From Halanaerobium sp. (GTDB lineage Bacteria > Bacillota > Halanaerobiia > Halanaerobiales > Halanaerobiaceae): a stretch of DNA of 64,000 nucleotides. Shown here piece after piece: positions 17,504 through 26,682 of this stretch (the stretch's first letter is position 1; every line of letters begins with the position of its first letter). The DNA is taken from contig JAGYNO010000001.1 in NCBI GenBank assembly GCA_018399955.1, forward strand, positions 40,295-104,294. Reading direction: 5' to 3'. A program made the translations under genes and the position numbers. The notes below the pieces were generated by a model. It ran no database searches. It was not told where the DNA came from and was given only the letters and a program-made list of their open reading frames with translations.

Positions 17504-18382
17504 ATGATAAACGAAAAAGATTTAACAGAAATTGTGGAAAGAGTAATTGAAGAATTAGAAAAAGAAGAGAGCAGAGAGGCAGTTGATCAAGCTGTTAAAA
17601 GAGAAGCTAAAAGTAATAATGATGAGATTGTAGATATAACTGATGTAGACCTGAAAAAGCAGTTTTTAGTTGATAATCCAGAAAATCGGGAAGCATTTTT
17701 AAAGCTAAAGGAAAGTACTTCTGCGAGGTTAGGTGTTGGAAGAGCAGGTCCAAGATATAAAACGGAAACACTGCTCAGGTTTAGGGCTGATCATGCTGCT
17801 GCTATGGATGCTGTTTTTACAGATGTATCTGATCAATTAATTGATGATATGAATTTATTTAAAGTAAAAACTCTCTGCAGAGATAAAGATGAATATTTAA
17901 AAAGACCGGATTTAGGTAAAAAGTTTTCAGATGAAACACTTGCAGAAATAAGCAATAAATGTGAGAAAAATCCTCAGGTGCAGATTTATGCTGCAGATGG
18001 ATTAAGTTCAACCGCTGTAGAAGCTAATTTAAAGGATATTTTTCCAGCTATTAAGCAGGGGCTTGAAGGTTACAATATAAAAATTGGTACACCATTTTTT
18101 GTTCAGTATGGCCGAGTTGCCTCAATGGAGCCTATAGCAAAATGTCTGAATGCGAAGGTCTGCTGTGTACTTATTGGTGAACGTCCAGGCTTAGCTACTG
18201 CAGAGAGCTTGAGCTGTTATATGGCATATGATGCTGAAATTGGCATGCCGGAATCAAAAAGAAATGTAATCTCTAATATTCATGCAGATGGTACACCTGC
18301 AGTTGAAGCTGGTGCACATATTGCAGATGTAATAAAGGCAATGCTTGAACAAAAAACCAGTGGTTTAGATCTGGATATTTAA
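17504..18382 (+). CDS. eutC: Ethanolamine ammonia-lyase small subunit EutC
   Basis: A 292-residue EutC. The N-terminal 60 residues are charged and variable, as usual, and may act in localisation or solubility. STSARLGVGRAGPRYKTE, FRADHAAAMDAVF and LIGERPGLATAESLSCYM are conserved blocks; the C-terminal domain binds the lower part of cobalamin at the EutB interface. Start immediately follows the eutB stop with no gap. Confidence 0.95.
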   Translation: MINEKDLTEIVERVIEELEKEESREAVDQAVKREAKSNNDEIVDITDVDLKKQFLVDNPENREAFLKLKESTSARLGVGRAGPRYKTETLLRFRADHAAAMDAVFTDVSDQLIDDMNLFKVKTLCRDKDEYLKRPDLGKKFSDETLAEISNKCEKNPQVQIYAADGLSSTAVEANLKDIFPAIKQGLEGYNIKIGTPFFVQYGRVASMEPIAKCLNAKVCCVLIGERPGLATAESLSCYMAYDAEIGMPESKRNVISNIHADGTPAVEAGAHIADVIKAMLEQKTSGLDLDI

Positions 18383-18399
18383 AAAAGGAGGAAATTAAG

Positions 18400-19047
18400 A
18401 TGCGAAATGATCCATTACATGCAGAAGTCTTAAGTGTTAAACTGATTTCTAATTTAAGTAATGATATAAAAAAGGAGTTAGACTTAGCGGAAGATCATGC
18501 GAGTATTGGTATTATTACCTGTGATATAGATGATGTTGGTTATACTGCTTTAGATGATGCTACCAAAAAGGCATCTGTAGATGTAGTTTATGCAAAATCA
18601 TTTTATGGAGGTGCAGATAATGCTACAACTAAGTTAGCCGGTGAGTTTATTGGTATTCTAGCAGGCAGCACACCATCAGAAGTTAGAAGTGGTCTCGATT
18701 CTGTTGTGAATTTTATAGAAAATAACGCTTGTTTTTATAGTGCAAATGAAGATGACTCTATCTGTTATTTTAATCACTGTATTTCTAGAAGTGGAAGCTA
18801 TTTATCTGAAACAGCAGGTATAAAAGAGGGAGATGCTATCGCATATTTAATAGCTCCACCGATGGAGTCTATTTATGCTCTTGATGCAGCACTTAAGGCT
18901 GCGGATGTAAAAATAACTAATTTTTATGGGCCTCCCTCTGAGACAAACTTTGGAGGAGCATTATTAACTGGAAGTCAGTCAGCCTGTCAGGCTGCCTGTA
19001 CAGCTTTTGCATCTGCAGTTAAAGAAGTTGCTGATAATCCGAAATGA
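18400..19047 (+). CDS. eutL: Microcompartment shell protein EutL
   Basis: A 215-residue EutL, a tandem bacterial-microcompartment-domain protein that forms trimers with a gated pore. RNDPLHAEVLSVKLISNL near the N-terminus, AKSFYGGADNATTKLAGE, and GPPSETNFGGALLTGSQSAC are characteristic. It follows eutC after 17 bases with its own AGGAGG. It is the only shell protein in the window: eutM/N/S/K, the aldehyde and alcohol dehydrogenases and eutD are absent next to it. Shell partners must be elsewhere or lost. Confidence 0.93.
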   Translation: MRNDPLHAEVLSVKLISNLSNDIKKELDLAEDHASIGIITCDIDDVGYTALDDATKKASVDVVYAKSFYGGADNATTKLAGEFIGILAGSTPSEVRSGLDSVVNFIENNACFYSANEDDSICYFNHCISRSGSYLSETAGIKEGDAIAYLIAPPMESIYALDAALKAADVKITNFYGPPSETNFGGALLTGSQSACQAACTAFASAVKEVADNPK

Positions 19048-19207
19048 TTTGCTCTAAAGCAGCAGTCTCTGCTATAATTAAATTATAGTATTTTTGTTAA
19101 AAAAATATTACTGTTAAAATTTAAATATCTTTATTAAGGAAATCTCAAATAGCTAGAAGTTATTTATGAAATAAGATATTTATTTAAAGCAGAAAAGGAG
19201 TAAGATC

Positions 19208-20062
19208 ATGGAAGAAAAAATTGCGATAGTTACGGACAGCACTTCAGACTTAAGAAAAGATGAGTTGAACAAATATGGAATTCATTCAATCCCGCTTAAA
19301 GTAATTTATAAGGATAGACAATATCATGACAGGGTTGATATCACACCTTCAGAAGTATATGGAAATATGGAAAGAGAAGTTCCTACTACATCTATGCCTT
19401 CACCTCAGGAAATAGATGATGTCTATTCTCAACTTAGAGATGAGGGGTATACTCATATCATTTCTGTTCATATTTCTGCAGGGCTCTCAGCAACTTACGG
19501 CAACTGCAGGATGGTCGCTGATCAAATCGAAGGTATAGAAGTGGAAGTAATTGATTCTCAGATGCTGTCTAAAGGTTTAGGAAGACTTGCATTATATGCA
19601 GCTGATTTGGTATCTGCTGAGCAATATTCATTTAATGAGATAGTGAAAAAAGTAGAGGCTAAAAAAGATAAAATCGAGACACTCTTTGTAGTAGAGACAC
19701 TAAAATTTCTTAAAAAAGGCGGCAGAATTGGAAAGGTTTCAGGGACAATAGCTGAACTGCTCAATATAAAACCAATAATTTCTATTGATGAAGATGGAGA
19801 GTATTATACCTATGATAAGATTAGGGGACGCAGCCGCTCACTTAAAAAGATGTTTGAAATTATGAAATCGAAAATTAAAGAGAAAAAAAGATATATTGTT
19901 GACGTAGTTCATGCAGCTGCTGAGGAAGAAGCAGAAAAACTCCGTGATAAATTTAATGAACTTCCTACAATAGAAGAAACATTTTTAGGAGAAATAAGTC
20001 CTGTTATGGTTGTTCATACTGGACCAGGTTTAATAGGTTTGGTATTAACTGAATTAGACTAA
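19208..20062 (+). CDS. DegV family fatty-acid-binding protein
   Basis: A 284-residue DegV protein. VTDSTSDL at residues 8-15, TSMPSPQEI near 60, ISAGLSATYGNCRMVA near 95 and FLKKGGRIGKVSG near 170 are the family blocks. DegV (FakB-type) proteins bind a fatty acid; in FakA/FakB systems they present it to a kinase. Here the usual final HTGPGLIGL is present, whose histidine region contacts the carboxylate. No FakA is nearby. A terminator follows. Confidence 0.92.
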   Translation: MEEKIAIVTDSTSDLRKDELNKYGIHSIPLKVIYKDRQYHDRVDITPSEVYGNMEREVPTTSMPSPQEIDDVYSQLRDEGYTHIISVHISAGLSATYGNCRMVADQIEGIEVEVIDSQMLSKGLGRLALYAADLVSAEQYSFNEIVKKVEAKKDKIETLFVVETLKFLKKGGRIGKVSGTIAELLNIKPIISIDEDGEYYTYDKIRGRSRSLKKMFEIMKSKIKEKKRYIVDVVHAAAEEEAEKLRDKFNELPTIEETFLGEISPVMVVHTGPGLIGLVLTELD

Positions 20063-20091
20063 AAAAATTTAAATATAATCACTAAAGTTTT

Positions 20092-20120
20092 AGACAGTTC
20101 TTATAAAGAGCTGTCTTTTT
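20092..20120 (+). terminator. Terminator after degV
   Basis: An 11-bp stem with one G-U pair (20092-20102 with 20106-20116) closes a 3-base loop and ends in five T. Confidence 0.88.
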
Positions 20121-20240
20121 GCTATATTTTGGATTAACAAGCATAAAAAATCTAGTTATTTATATATTAAAAAAATAATCAAAAAAATTCTAAAAAATAA
20201 AGGTTAATAATAATTGTTAGAGAAGTAGTAAAACATAAAG

Positions 20241-20266
20241 AATTTGTAAATTTTATATTACAAATT
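20241..20266. promoter_or_regulatory. Inverted repeat upstream of fdhD-propionate operon
   Basis: Perfect 9-base arms, AATTTGTAA and TTACAAATT, are separated by eight bases in the AT-rich gap before fdhD (20063-20357), which otherwise holds only the degV terminator. It may be an operator or a hairpin; I could not define a convincing promoter around it. Confidence 0.35.
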
Positions 20267-20357
20267 TATTCTTGATAATATTTAAATATTTAAGAAAATT
20301 CAACATAAATTTAAGGCATTTTATTAATTTACTTTGCTAAAGTGAAGGGGATCTCTA

Positions 20358-21245
20358 ATGGTTTTAGATAATTTTGCTGATAAAGATAATAATTTTCAGA
20401 ACATTGACAAAAATAATGAAGAAGAAACTTATTATAAGGATGAAAATTTGCTTGAAAATAAAGATATTTTTGAGCAAAAAAATATTGTTTTATACCAACG
20501 TGGAAAATGTCTAGAAAAAGAAGATTTAATTATTAATGAATCACCATTAACTATCTTTATAAATAAATACGAATTATTAACTTTAATGGTATTAAAAGAA
20601 AATTTAGAAGAACTTGTAATCGGCTTTTTAGCTGCAGAGGGATTAATTAAAAATATATCAGAAATAATAAATTTGGAGTTTAAACAAAATAATACTGTTA
20701 TAATGGTTGAGCTCGAATCAGATTTTAAACCGGGAAGATTTAAAAAAAGAACACTCACTTCTGGTTGTGGGAGTGGATCAACATTTTTGAATTTAAAAGA
20801 ATGTACAGAAAGTCAGTTTGTTAAAAATAAGAAGCAGATAGAGGCAGTAAAAATTTTTGATTTAATGAAAAAATTACAAGAAGATTCAAGTTATTTTAAA
20901 TTAACTGGTGGAACACATATTTCTGCACTTGCTGAGTCAGAAGATATACTTTTTAGAATAGAAGACATCGGCCGTCATAACACTCTTGATAAAATTATAG
21001 GTAGAGCTCTAAAAGAAAAAATTAAATTAGACGATAAGATTATATTAACTAGTGGAAGAATATCCTCAGAAATGATAATCAAGGTACTGCGGCAGGGTAT
21101 CCCGTTTTTAGTTTCCCGTTCAGCACCTACAGATAAAGCGGTTAATACAGCTTTAGAGTACGGCCTAACGTTGATCGGGTTCTGCAGGGGTCAGCGCATG
21201 AATATCTATAGTGGTACTGAAAGAATTATTAAAAATCAGAAATAA
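20358..21245 (+). CDS. fdhD: FdhD-like sulfur carrier / formate dehydrogenase accessory protein
   Basis: A 295-residue FdhD homologue. LTSGCGSGSTF, then LTGGTHISALAE, IEDIGRHNTLDKIIG, LTSGRISSEM and SRSAPTDKAVNTA are conserved. FdhD moves sulfur from IscS to the molybdenum or tungsten cofactor of formate dehydrogenase. E. coli FdhD has two cysteines spaced CXXC; here a single cysteine remains in the SGCGSG block. The N-terminal 40 or so residues are rich in Asp, Glu and Asn and are not part of the domain. No formate dehydrogenase is in the window, and mcmB follows 16 bases downstream. Confidence 0.88.
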   Translation: MVLDNFADKDNNFQNIDKNNEEETYYKDENLLENKDIFEQKNIVLYQRGKCLEKEDLIINESPLTIFINKYELLTLMVLKENLEELVIGFLAAEGLIKNISEIINLEFKQNNTVIMVELESDFKPGRFKKRTLTSGCGSGSTFLNLKECTESQFVKNKKQIEAVKIFDLMKKLQEDSSYFKLTGGTHISALAESEDILFRIEDIGRHNTLDKIIGRALKEKIKLDDKIILTSGRISSEMIIKVLRQGIPFLVSRSAPTDKAVNTALEYGLTLIGFCRGQRMNIYSGTERIIKNQK

Positions 21246-21261
21246 AGAAAGGGGTATGATG

Positions 21262-21660
21262 ATGACATTAGAAAAAACAAGAGTTCTAATTGCAAAAATT
21301 GGGCTTGATGGTCATGATAGGGGTGCTAAAGTTGTTGCTAGAGCATTAAAAGAATCTGGTATTGAGGTAATTTATACAGGTCTCCGCAGCACTCCAGACG
21401 AAGTGGTTAGAACTGCTCTCCAGGAAGATGTAGATTTGATTGGGGTCAGTATTCTTTCTGGTGCTCATCGAACTTTAATAAAAAAATTATTTAAAGTGTT
21501 TAAAGAAAAAGAAATAAAAGATCTTCCTGTATTAGTTGGTGGTATTATACCTGAAGATGATTATCAATATTTAAAAAAAATCGGGGTAGCTAAGATTTTT
21601 AGTACAGGTACTCCGATAAGTGAAATCGTAGATTTTGTAAAATCTACGACAGCTCCATAA
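21262..21660 (+). CDS. mcmB: Methylmalonyl-CoA mutase small (B12-binding) subunit
   Basis: A 132-residue cobalamin-binding domain protein. LIAKIGLDGHDRGAKV carries the DXHXXG motif whose histidine ligates cobalt, and GVSILSGAH and VLVGGIIPEDD are later conserved blocks. It is the C-terminal domain of methylmalonyl-CoA mutase as a separate subunit. Of three adjacent ATG codons the third (21262) is best spaced from AAAGGGG. The matching catalytic subunit is the last gene of the same cluster, 8 kb downstream. Confidence 0.93.
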   Translation: MTLEKTRVLIAKIGLDGHDRGAKVVARALKESGIEVIYTGLRSTPDEVVRTALQEDVDLIGVSILSGAHRTLIKKLFKVFKEKEIKDLPVLVGGIIPEDDYQYLKKIGVAKIFSTGTPISEIVDFVKSTTAP

Positions 21661-21678
21661 TGGAAATGGAGGTTTATA

Positions 21679-22674
21679 ATGATTAAAAGCAGCTGTCTGG
21701 ATAATAAATATCGATTCAATGAATTATTAACAGGAATACTGGATGCTGAAGATAAAGAACTTGGAAGAGCGATTTCTTTAATTGAAAATAGAGATAAACT
21801 AGCCTATGAAATTCTAAAAAATTTATATGGTAAATTTAACCCTGCATATTTAATTGGGATTACAGGTCCACCTGGTGCTGGTAAAAGTACCTTAATTGAT
21901 TCTTTATTAACGGACTGGCTTAAAGAAAATAAAAAAATTGCTGTAATTGCAGTAGATCCCAGCAGTCAGATTTCTGGGGGTGCATTTTTAGGTGACCGAA
22001 TAAGAATGAAAAATATAACTAATCATAAAAATGTATTTATCCGAAGTATGGCAACAAGGGGCAGTACTGGAGGTTTAAATCCTGCAGTATATGATACAGT
22101 GATTCTGCTTTCTGCAGCTGGATTTGATATGATAGTAATCGAAACAGTCGGAGTTGGACAGACTGAGATTGATATAGTGAGGTTAGCTGATACCAGTGTT
22201 GTGGTAGCTGTTCCAGAAGCAGGTGATGAAATTCAGATATTTAAGTCTGATTTGATGGAAGTGGGAGATATATTTGTTTTAAATAAGGCCGATCTTCCAG
22301 GGGCAGCAAAAATGGAGATAATGATAAATCAGCTTTTTAATCTAAAATCAAAAACTAATAGAAATTTAGATATTAGCTGGAAACCTCAGTTGGTCAAAAC
22401 TTCAACCTATGAGAAATATGGTATAGATGAATTAAGGAATAAAATAATTGAGCATTATAATTTTTTGAAAGAAAGCAGACTTTTTGAATTAAATCATGAC
22501 CAGGTTATAGAGAAGCAGCTGATTTACCTATTGGAAGAGAAAATTTATACTGATTTTATTGGAAAAATTAGAAATTGTGACACATATAAGCAGTTACTGG
22601 AGAACATAGTTTCTGGCCAGATAACCCCTCATCAAGCGGCAGATCAACTTTTAAAGAAAAATTTAAAATTATAA
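21679..22674 (+). CDS. meaB: Methylmalonyl-CoA mutase-associated GTPase MeaB
   Basis: A 331-residue G3E-family GTPase. GPPGAGKST is the Walker A loop near residue 60, VDPSSQISGGAFLGDRIRM follows, ETVGVGQTE is the switch region, and NKAD the guanine-specificity motif near residue 213. MeaB gates adenosylcobalamin loading and protects the mutase from inactivation. Length is standard. It lies directly between mcmB and the epimerase. Confidence 0.95.
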   Translation: MIKSSCLDNKYRFNELLTGILDAEDKELGRAISLIENRDKLAYEILKNLYGKFNPAYLIGITGPPGAGKSTLIDSLLTDWLKENKKIAVIAVDPSSQISGGAFLGDRIRMKNITNHKNVFIRSMATRGSTGGLNPAVYDTVILLSAAGFDMIVIETVGVGQTEIDIVRLADTSVVVAVPEAGDEIQIFKSDLMEVGDIFVLNKADLPGAAKMEIMINQLFNLKSKTNRNLDISWKPQLVKTSTYEKYGIDELRNKIIEHYNFLKESRLFELNHDQVIEKQLIYLLEEKIYTDFIGKIRNCDTYKQLLENIVSGQITPHQAADQLLKKNLKL

Positions 22675-22675
22675 G

Positions 22676-22704
22676 TTGACTTACGGTCAGTTATTTGCTA
22701 TCCT
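22676..22704 (+). promoter_or_regulatory. Possible internal promoter before the epimerase gene
   Basis: TTGACT and TATCCT are separated by exactly 17 bases, immediately after the meaB stop. The -10 match is modest, so this is a weak call. Confidence 0.3.
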
Positions 22705-22733
22705 TAATTGTGTCGATTATACAGGAGGTAAAG

Positions 22734-23150
22734 GTGAATACAAAAAAAATTGAACATATAGGAATTGCTGTAAAAGAATTGGCAGAAAAAGTTTATTTTT
22801 ATGAAGAAATACTTGGCTTAAAAAAACTTAAAGAAGAAATAGTTGAAGAACAAGGAGTTAAAATTGTTTTTTTCCAGATTGGAGAAAGTAAAATTGAACT
22901 TTTAGAACCTTTGAATGAAGACAGTCCTATAGCAAAATTCATTCAAAAAAGAGGAGAAGGTATTCATCATTTTGCTATTTTAGTTGACAGCATTGAAGAT
23001 AAGATAAAAGATATGCAGGCTAAAGGAGCTAAATTAATCGGCAGTAAAGCTACCAGAGGTGCAGATGATATGAAAATTATTTTTATTCATCCAAAATCAA
23101 GTGGTGGTGTATTACTAGAATTATGTGAAGCAATAGTTAAGGAGGAATAA
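22734..23150 (+). CDS. mce: Methylmalonyl-CoA epimerase
   Basis: A 138-residue glyoxalase-fold protein. KIEHIGIAVKEL, GEGIHHFAILVDSI and VLLELCE contain the metal-binding His and Glu residues of the epimerase, which interconverts (2R)- and (2S)-methylmalonyl-CoA. The start is the GTG at 22734 because CAGGAGG ends about 6 bases before it and the resulting length equals the family norm; an upstream frame extension has no family match. Its stop is two bases before mmdA. Confidence 0.95.
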   Translation: MNTKKIEHIGIAVKELAEKVYFYEEILGLKKLKEEIVEEQGVKIVFFQIGESKIELLEPLNEDSPIAKFIQKRGEGIHHFAILVDSIEDKIKDMQAKGAKLIGSKATRGADDMKIIFIHPKSSGGVLLELCEAIVKEE

Positions 23151-23152
23151 TA

Positions 23153-24703
23153 ATGTCAGTAGATGATAGAGAACATGAACTTGTGGAAAAAAAAGAAAAA
23201 ATCCAACTTGGTGGTGGAGAAAAAAGAATAGAAAAACAGCACTCTAAAGGAAAAAAAACAGCTCGGGAGAGAATAGAATACTTATTAGATGATGGCTCAT
23301 TTATTGAATTGAATATGTTTGTAGAAAATCGAAGTACTTCTTTAGGTATGGATGAAAAAGAAGTACCAGGAGAAGGAGTTGTTGTGGGTTATGGTACCAT
23401 AGATGAGCGTTTAGTTTATGTCTATGCTCAGGATTTCACAGTAATGGGTGGATCAGTAGGTGAAGCACATTCCGAAAAGATCCAGGCTGTTATGGATTTA
23501 GCGATGAAAAATGGTGCTCCAATTATTGGTTTAAATGATTCAGGTGGAGCAAGAATTAATGAAGGTATAGATGCTCTTAATGGTTATGGAGAAATTTTTT
23601 ATAGAAATACAAAAGCATCTGGTGTAGTACCACAAATTTCAGCTATCTTAGGCCCATGTGCAGGTGGAGCAGTATATTCTCCTGCAATCACAGATTTTAT
23701 CTTTATGGTTGACCATACGAGCAAGATGTTTATTACTGGTCCAAGTGTAGTAAAGTCGGTGACAGGAGAAGAGGTATCTGCTGAAGATTTAGGCGGGGCA
23801 GCAGCCCACAGCATAAAAAGTGGAGTTGCACATTTTATGGAAGATAATGAAGAGGCAGCTTTGGATAAAATAAGACTGCTTTTGTCATACATACCTGATA
23901 ATTATAAAGAAGAACCGAAAAGAATAAAGTCTGCAGATAATCCTGGCCGCAGCACAGAAGAAATAGCAGAGATTGTTCATGAAAATCCTCAAAAATCATA
24001 TGATGTAAGAGATGTAATAAATATTATTGCAGATAAAGATAGTTTTCTGGAAGTACAGCCCTATTTTGCAAAAAATGCAGTAATAGGATTTGCAAGGCTA
24101 AATGGGAGGAGTATTGGTATTGTAGCAAACCAGCCTAATTTTCTGGCAGGTACACTTAATATAGATGCTTCTACAAAAATAGCTCGTTTTATTCGTTTTT
24201 TGGACAGCTTTAATATTCCCATTGTATCTTTAGTTGATGTACCTGGGTATATGCCTGGAACTGAGCAGGAATATGGAGGAGTAATTCGGCATGGAGCAAA
24301 AGTGCTTTATGCTTATTCTGAGGCGACAGTACCCAAGCTGACACTTATCATGCGTAAAGCCTATGGTGGAGCTTATATAGCAATGGGAAGCCGGTCAGTT
24401 AGAGCAGATTTAGTTTATGCATGGCCTATTGCAGAGATTGCAGTCATGGGGCCGGAGGGAGCAGCTAATATAATCTACCGTAAAGAAATTGCAAAAGCTG
24501 AAAACCCAGATGAACTCCGCAAGCAGAAGATTGATGATTATAGAGACAATTTTGCTAATCCATATATTGCAGCAAAAAGAGGGATGATTAATGATGTAAT
24601 TAAAATGGAAGAAACAAGGGCAAAATTAATAAATGGATTAGAAATGATGATTAACAAAAAAGAAGATTCTCAGGATAAAAAGCACGGTAATATTCCTCTT
24701 TAA
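23153..24703 (+). CDS. mmdA: Methylmalonyl-CoA decarboxylase alpha subunit (carboxyltransferase)
   Basis: A 516-residue acyl-CoA carboxyltransferase with two crotonase-like halves. NDSGGARINEGIDAL (about residues 125-139), ILGPCAGGAVYSPA and, in the second half, VDVPGYMPGTEQEYGG and RKAYGGAYIAMGSR are the standard motifs. In the sodium pump it moves the carboxyl group from methylmalonyl-CoA to biotin on MmdC, giving propionyl-CoA. The same domain also occurs in propionyl-CoA carboxylase beta chains, but the accompanying delta, gamma and beta membrane subunits settle the decarboxylase role. Confidence 0.95.
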   Translation: MSVDDREHELVEKKEKIQLGGGEKRIEKQHSKGKKTARERIEYLLDDGSFIELNMFVENRSTSLGMDEKEVPGEGVVVGYGTIDERLVYVYAQDFTVMGGSVGEAHSEKIQAVMDLAMKNGAPIIGLNDSGGARINEGIDALNGYGEIFYRNTKASGVVPQISAILGPCAGGAVYSPAITDFIFMVDHTSKMFITGPSVVKSVTGEEVSAEDLGGAAAHSIKSGVAHFMEDNEEAALDKIRLLLSYIPDNYKEEPKRIKSADNPGRSTEEIAEIVHENPQKSYDVRDVINIIADKDSFLEVQPYFAKNAVIGFARLNGRSIGIVANQPNFLAGTLNIDASTKIARFIRFLDSFNIPIVSLVDVPGYMPGTEQEYGGVIRHGAKVLYAYSEATVPKLTLIMRKAYGGAYIAMGSRSVRADLVYAWPIAEIAVMGPEGAANIIYRKEIAKAENPDELRKQKIDDYRDNFANPYIAAKRGMINDVIKMEETRAKLINGLEMMINKKEDSQDKKHGNIPL

Positions 24704-24783
24704 TTTTATTGAGAGAATTTAATTGATAGTAAAGATGAATAGAAATTAAAATAAATCATTAAGTAATTAAAGTAGGTGAGATA

Positions 24784-25089
24784 ATGGAAAATATGGTTCT
24801 TGGAGTTGAGCTTTTAATCATAGGTATGGGAACAGTTGTATTATCACTTTATCTTTTATCGGTATTCCTGCATTTTAGTGGAAAGCTTTTTGGCCCAAAA
24901 TATGAGAAAGATAAAACAAAAGTTAATAAACAAAAGCAAAAAAGTATTGAAAAACATCCAGATAAAGTTCAAGCGGTAAATACAAAAAAAATAGCAGCAA
25001 TTTCTGCAGCAGTATTTGAAATGCTTTCAGATAAAAAAAATTATCGTATTATTTCTATTAAAAAAAGTAATGATAACTGGAAAAGATAG
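24784..25089 (+). CDS. mmdD: Na+-pumping decarboxylase delta (OadG-type) subunit
   Basis: A 101-residue protein with one transmembrane helix at about residues 6-30 (LLIIGMGTVVLSLYLLSVF), a lysine-rich linker, and a short C-terminal helix (KKIAAISAAVFEML). This is the form of OadG/MmdD subunits, which hold the soluble carboxyltransferase and biotin subunits to the membrane beta subunit. Position between mmdA and mmdC is typical. Sequence conservation in the family is low, so the call rests on topology and context. Confidence 0.85.
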   Translation: MENMVLGVELLIIGMGTVVLSLYLLSVFLHFSGKLFGPKYEKDKTKVNKQKQKSIEKHPDKVQAVNTKKIAAISAAVFEMLSDKKNYRIISIKKSNDNWKR

Positions 25090-25103
25090 GAGCTGAAATT
25101 ATA

Positions 25104-25532
25104 ATGAAAAAATTTAGAGTTGAGGTAGATGGTGAAGAATATATTGTTAATATAGAAGAAGTAGATAGTGAAGGTAAAACTCAGGGATCTTCTAAAGTAA
25201 ATAGGAGTTCTCAACTGGAGGAAAAAAGTGCTCCTGTGAAGCCGAAAAAGATTAAAAAAGATGCTGCAGTAAAAAAACAGGAAGTTGAAAGTGAAATGGC
25301 TCCTCCACCTGAAGTTGGTAGGGGAGATGTTGTAGCTCCAATGCCTGGAAGTATACTGGAAATAAATGTGAAAAAAGGTGAAGAAGTAAAAAAAGGTGAT
25401 ACATTAATAATTTTAGAAGCAATGAAAATGGAGAATGAGATATCTGCATCTCAAGCTGGAACTATAAAAGAAATTAAAGTTAGAGCTGGAGATAGTGTTG
25501 ATGCAGAAGACATACTGCTGGTTATGGAGTAG
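25104..25532 (+). CDS. mmdC: Biotin carboxyl carrier subunit of methylmalonyl-CoA decarboxylase
   Basis: A 142-residue biotin carrier protein. The C-terminal biotinyl domain (about residues 74-142) has the EAMKMEN motif, with biotin on lysine 108. A flexible linker rich in Lys, Pro and Glu (about 25-70) precedes it, less Ala-Pro rich than in many homologues. It shuttles CO2 from MmdA to the membrane subunit MmdB. It sits 14 bases after mmdD and 11 before mmdB. Confidence 0.94.
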   Translation: MKKFRVEVDGEEYIVNIEEVDSEGKTQGSSKVNRSSQLEEKSAPVKPKKIKKDAAVKKQEVESEMAPPPEVGRGDVVAPMPGSILEINVKKGEEVKKGDTLIILEAMKMENEISASQAGTIKEIKVRAGDSVDAEDILLVME

Positions 25533-25543
25533 GGGGCTAAAAA

Positions 25544-26671
25544 ATGCTGGATAAAATATATTTATTTGTTCAATCCACAGGTTATTTGAATATTGGATTT
25601 GGACAAATTGTTATGCTTATCATTGCTTCAATACTACTTTATTTAGCGGTGGTAAAAGAATATGAACCATTACTGCTGGTTCCGATAAGTTTTGGGATGT
25701 TTTTAGTTAATTTACCTCTGGGTGGATTAATGTCAGCAGGACAGAATGGAGAGATAGGTGGACTATTATATTATCTTTATCAGGGTATTAAATTAGGAAT
25801 TTATCCACCATTGATATTTATGGGAGTAGGAGCTTGGACTGATTTTGGTCCAATGATAGCTCAGCCTAAAACAGCTTTATTAGGTGCAGCAGCTCAATTT
25901 GGAATATTTGCAACAATATTCGGAGCCCTGGCTCTTGGATTTTCGCCTGCTGAAGCAGGGGCAGTTGGTATTATTGGTGGAGCAGATGGACCAACAGCTA
26001 TTTTTGCTGCAAGTCAGCTTGCACCACATCTTTTAGGACCAATTGCAGTTGCAGCTTATTCTTATATGGCTCTAGTTCCAATTATTCAACCTCCGATAAT
26101 GAGGATGTTAACAACAAAGGAAGAGCGTCAGGTTAAGATGGAGCAGTTAAGGCCAGTTAGTAAAAAAGAAAAGATTATCTTCCCAATTGCAGTTACATTA
26201 TTAGGCGGTTTACTTGTTCCTACGGCTTTGCCTCTACTGGGAAGTCTGATGTTTGGTAATTTGATGAGAGAAGTTGGGGTTGTTAATCGTTTACTCAAAA
26301 CAACTCAAAATTCACTGATGAACATAGTAACATTATTTTTAGGTTTAACAGTTGGTGCTACAGCAAGTGCTGAGGCGTTTTTAAATACACAGACAATTGG
26401 AATATTAATACTGGGACTTGTTGCATTTAGTTTTGGCACAGCGACAGGGGTATTAATTGGAAAATTAATGCACAGATTAACAGGTGGTAAAGTAAACCCA
26501 TTGATTGGTGCAGCAGGCGTTTCTGCAGTACCAATGGCAGCTAGAGTTGTACAGAAAGTAGGACAGGAAGATAATCCTTCAAATCATTTACTTATGCATG
26601 CAATGGGACCTAATTTTGCAGGAGTAATTGGTTCTGCAATAGCCGCAGGTACTCTATTAGCAGTTCTATAA
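25544..26671 (+). CDS. mmdB: Na+-translocating decarboxylase beta subunit
   Basis: A 375-residue integral membrane protein with about nine hydrophobic segments. [18 protein letters not shown] near residue 142 contains the conserved aspartate that is essential for Na+ transport in the oxaloacetate decarboxylase beta subunit, and [18 protein letters not shown] near 316 is the second re-entrant region. It decarboxylates carboxybiotin and exports Na+ in exchange for a proton. For a salt-adapted anaerobe this directly contributes to sodium motive force. Confidence 0.95.
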   Translation: MLDKIYLFVQSTGYLNIGFGQIVMLIIASILLYLAVVKEYEPLLLVPISFGMFLVNLPLGGLMSAGQNGEIGGLLYYLYQGIKLGIYPPLIFMGVGAWTDFGPMIAQPKTALLGAAAQFGIFATIFGALALGFSPAEAGAVGIIGGADGPTAIFAASQLAPHLLGPIAVAAYSYMALVPIIQPPIMRMLTTKEERQVKMEQLRPVSKKEKIIFPIAVTLLGGLLVPTALPLLGSLMFGNLMREVGVVNRLLKTTQNSLMNIVTLFLGLTVGATASAEAFLNTQTIGILILGLVAFSFGTATGVLIGKLMHRLTGGKVNPLIGAAGVSAVPMAARVVQKVGQEDNPSNHLLMHAMGPNFAGVIGSAIAAGTLLAVL

Positions 26672-26682
26672 AAAAATATATA

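Noticed and set aside
19072..19088. Palindrome after eutL as terminator
   Set aside because: CTATAATT-A-AATTATAG is purely AT-rich with a weak T tail and is not a convincing terminator.
22695..22733. Longer start for the epimerase
   Set aside because: The extra 13 residues have no family match and lack a ribosome-binding site; the GTG at 22734 has CAGGAGG.
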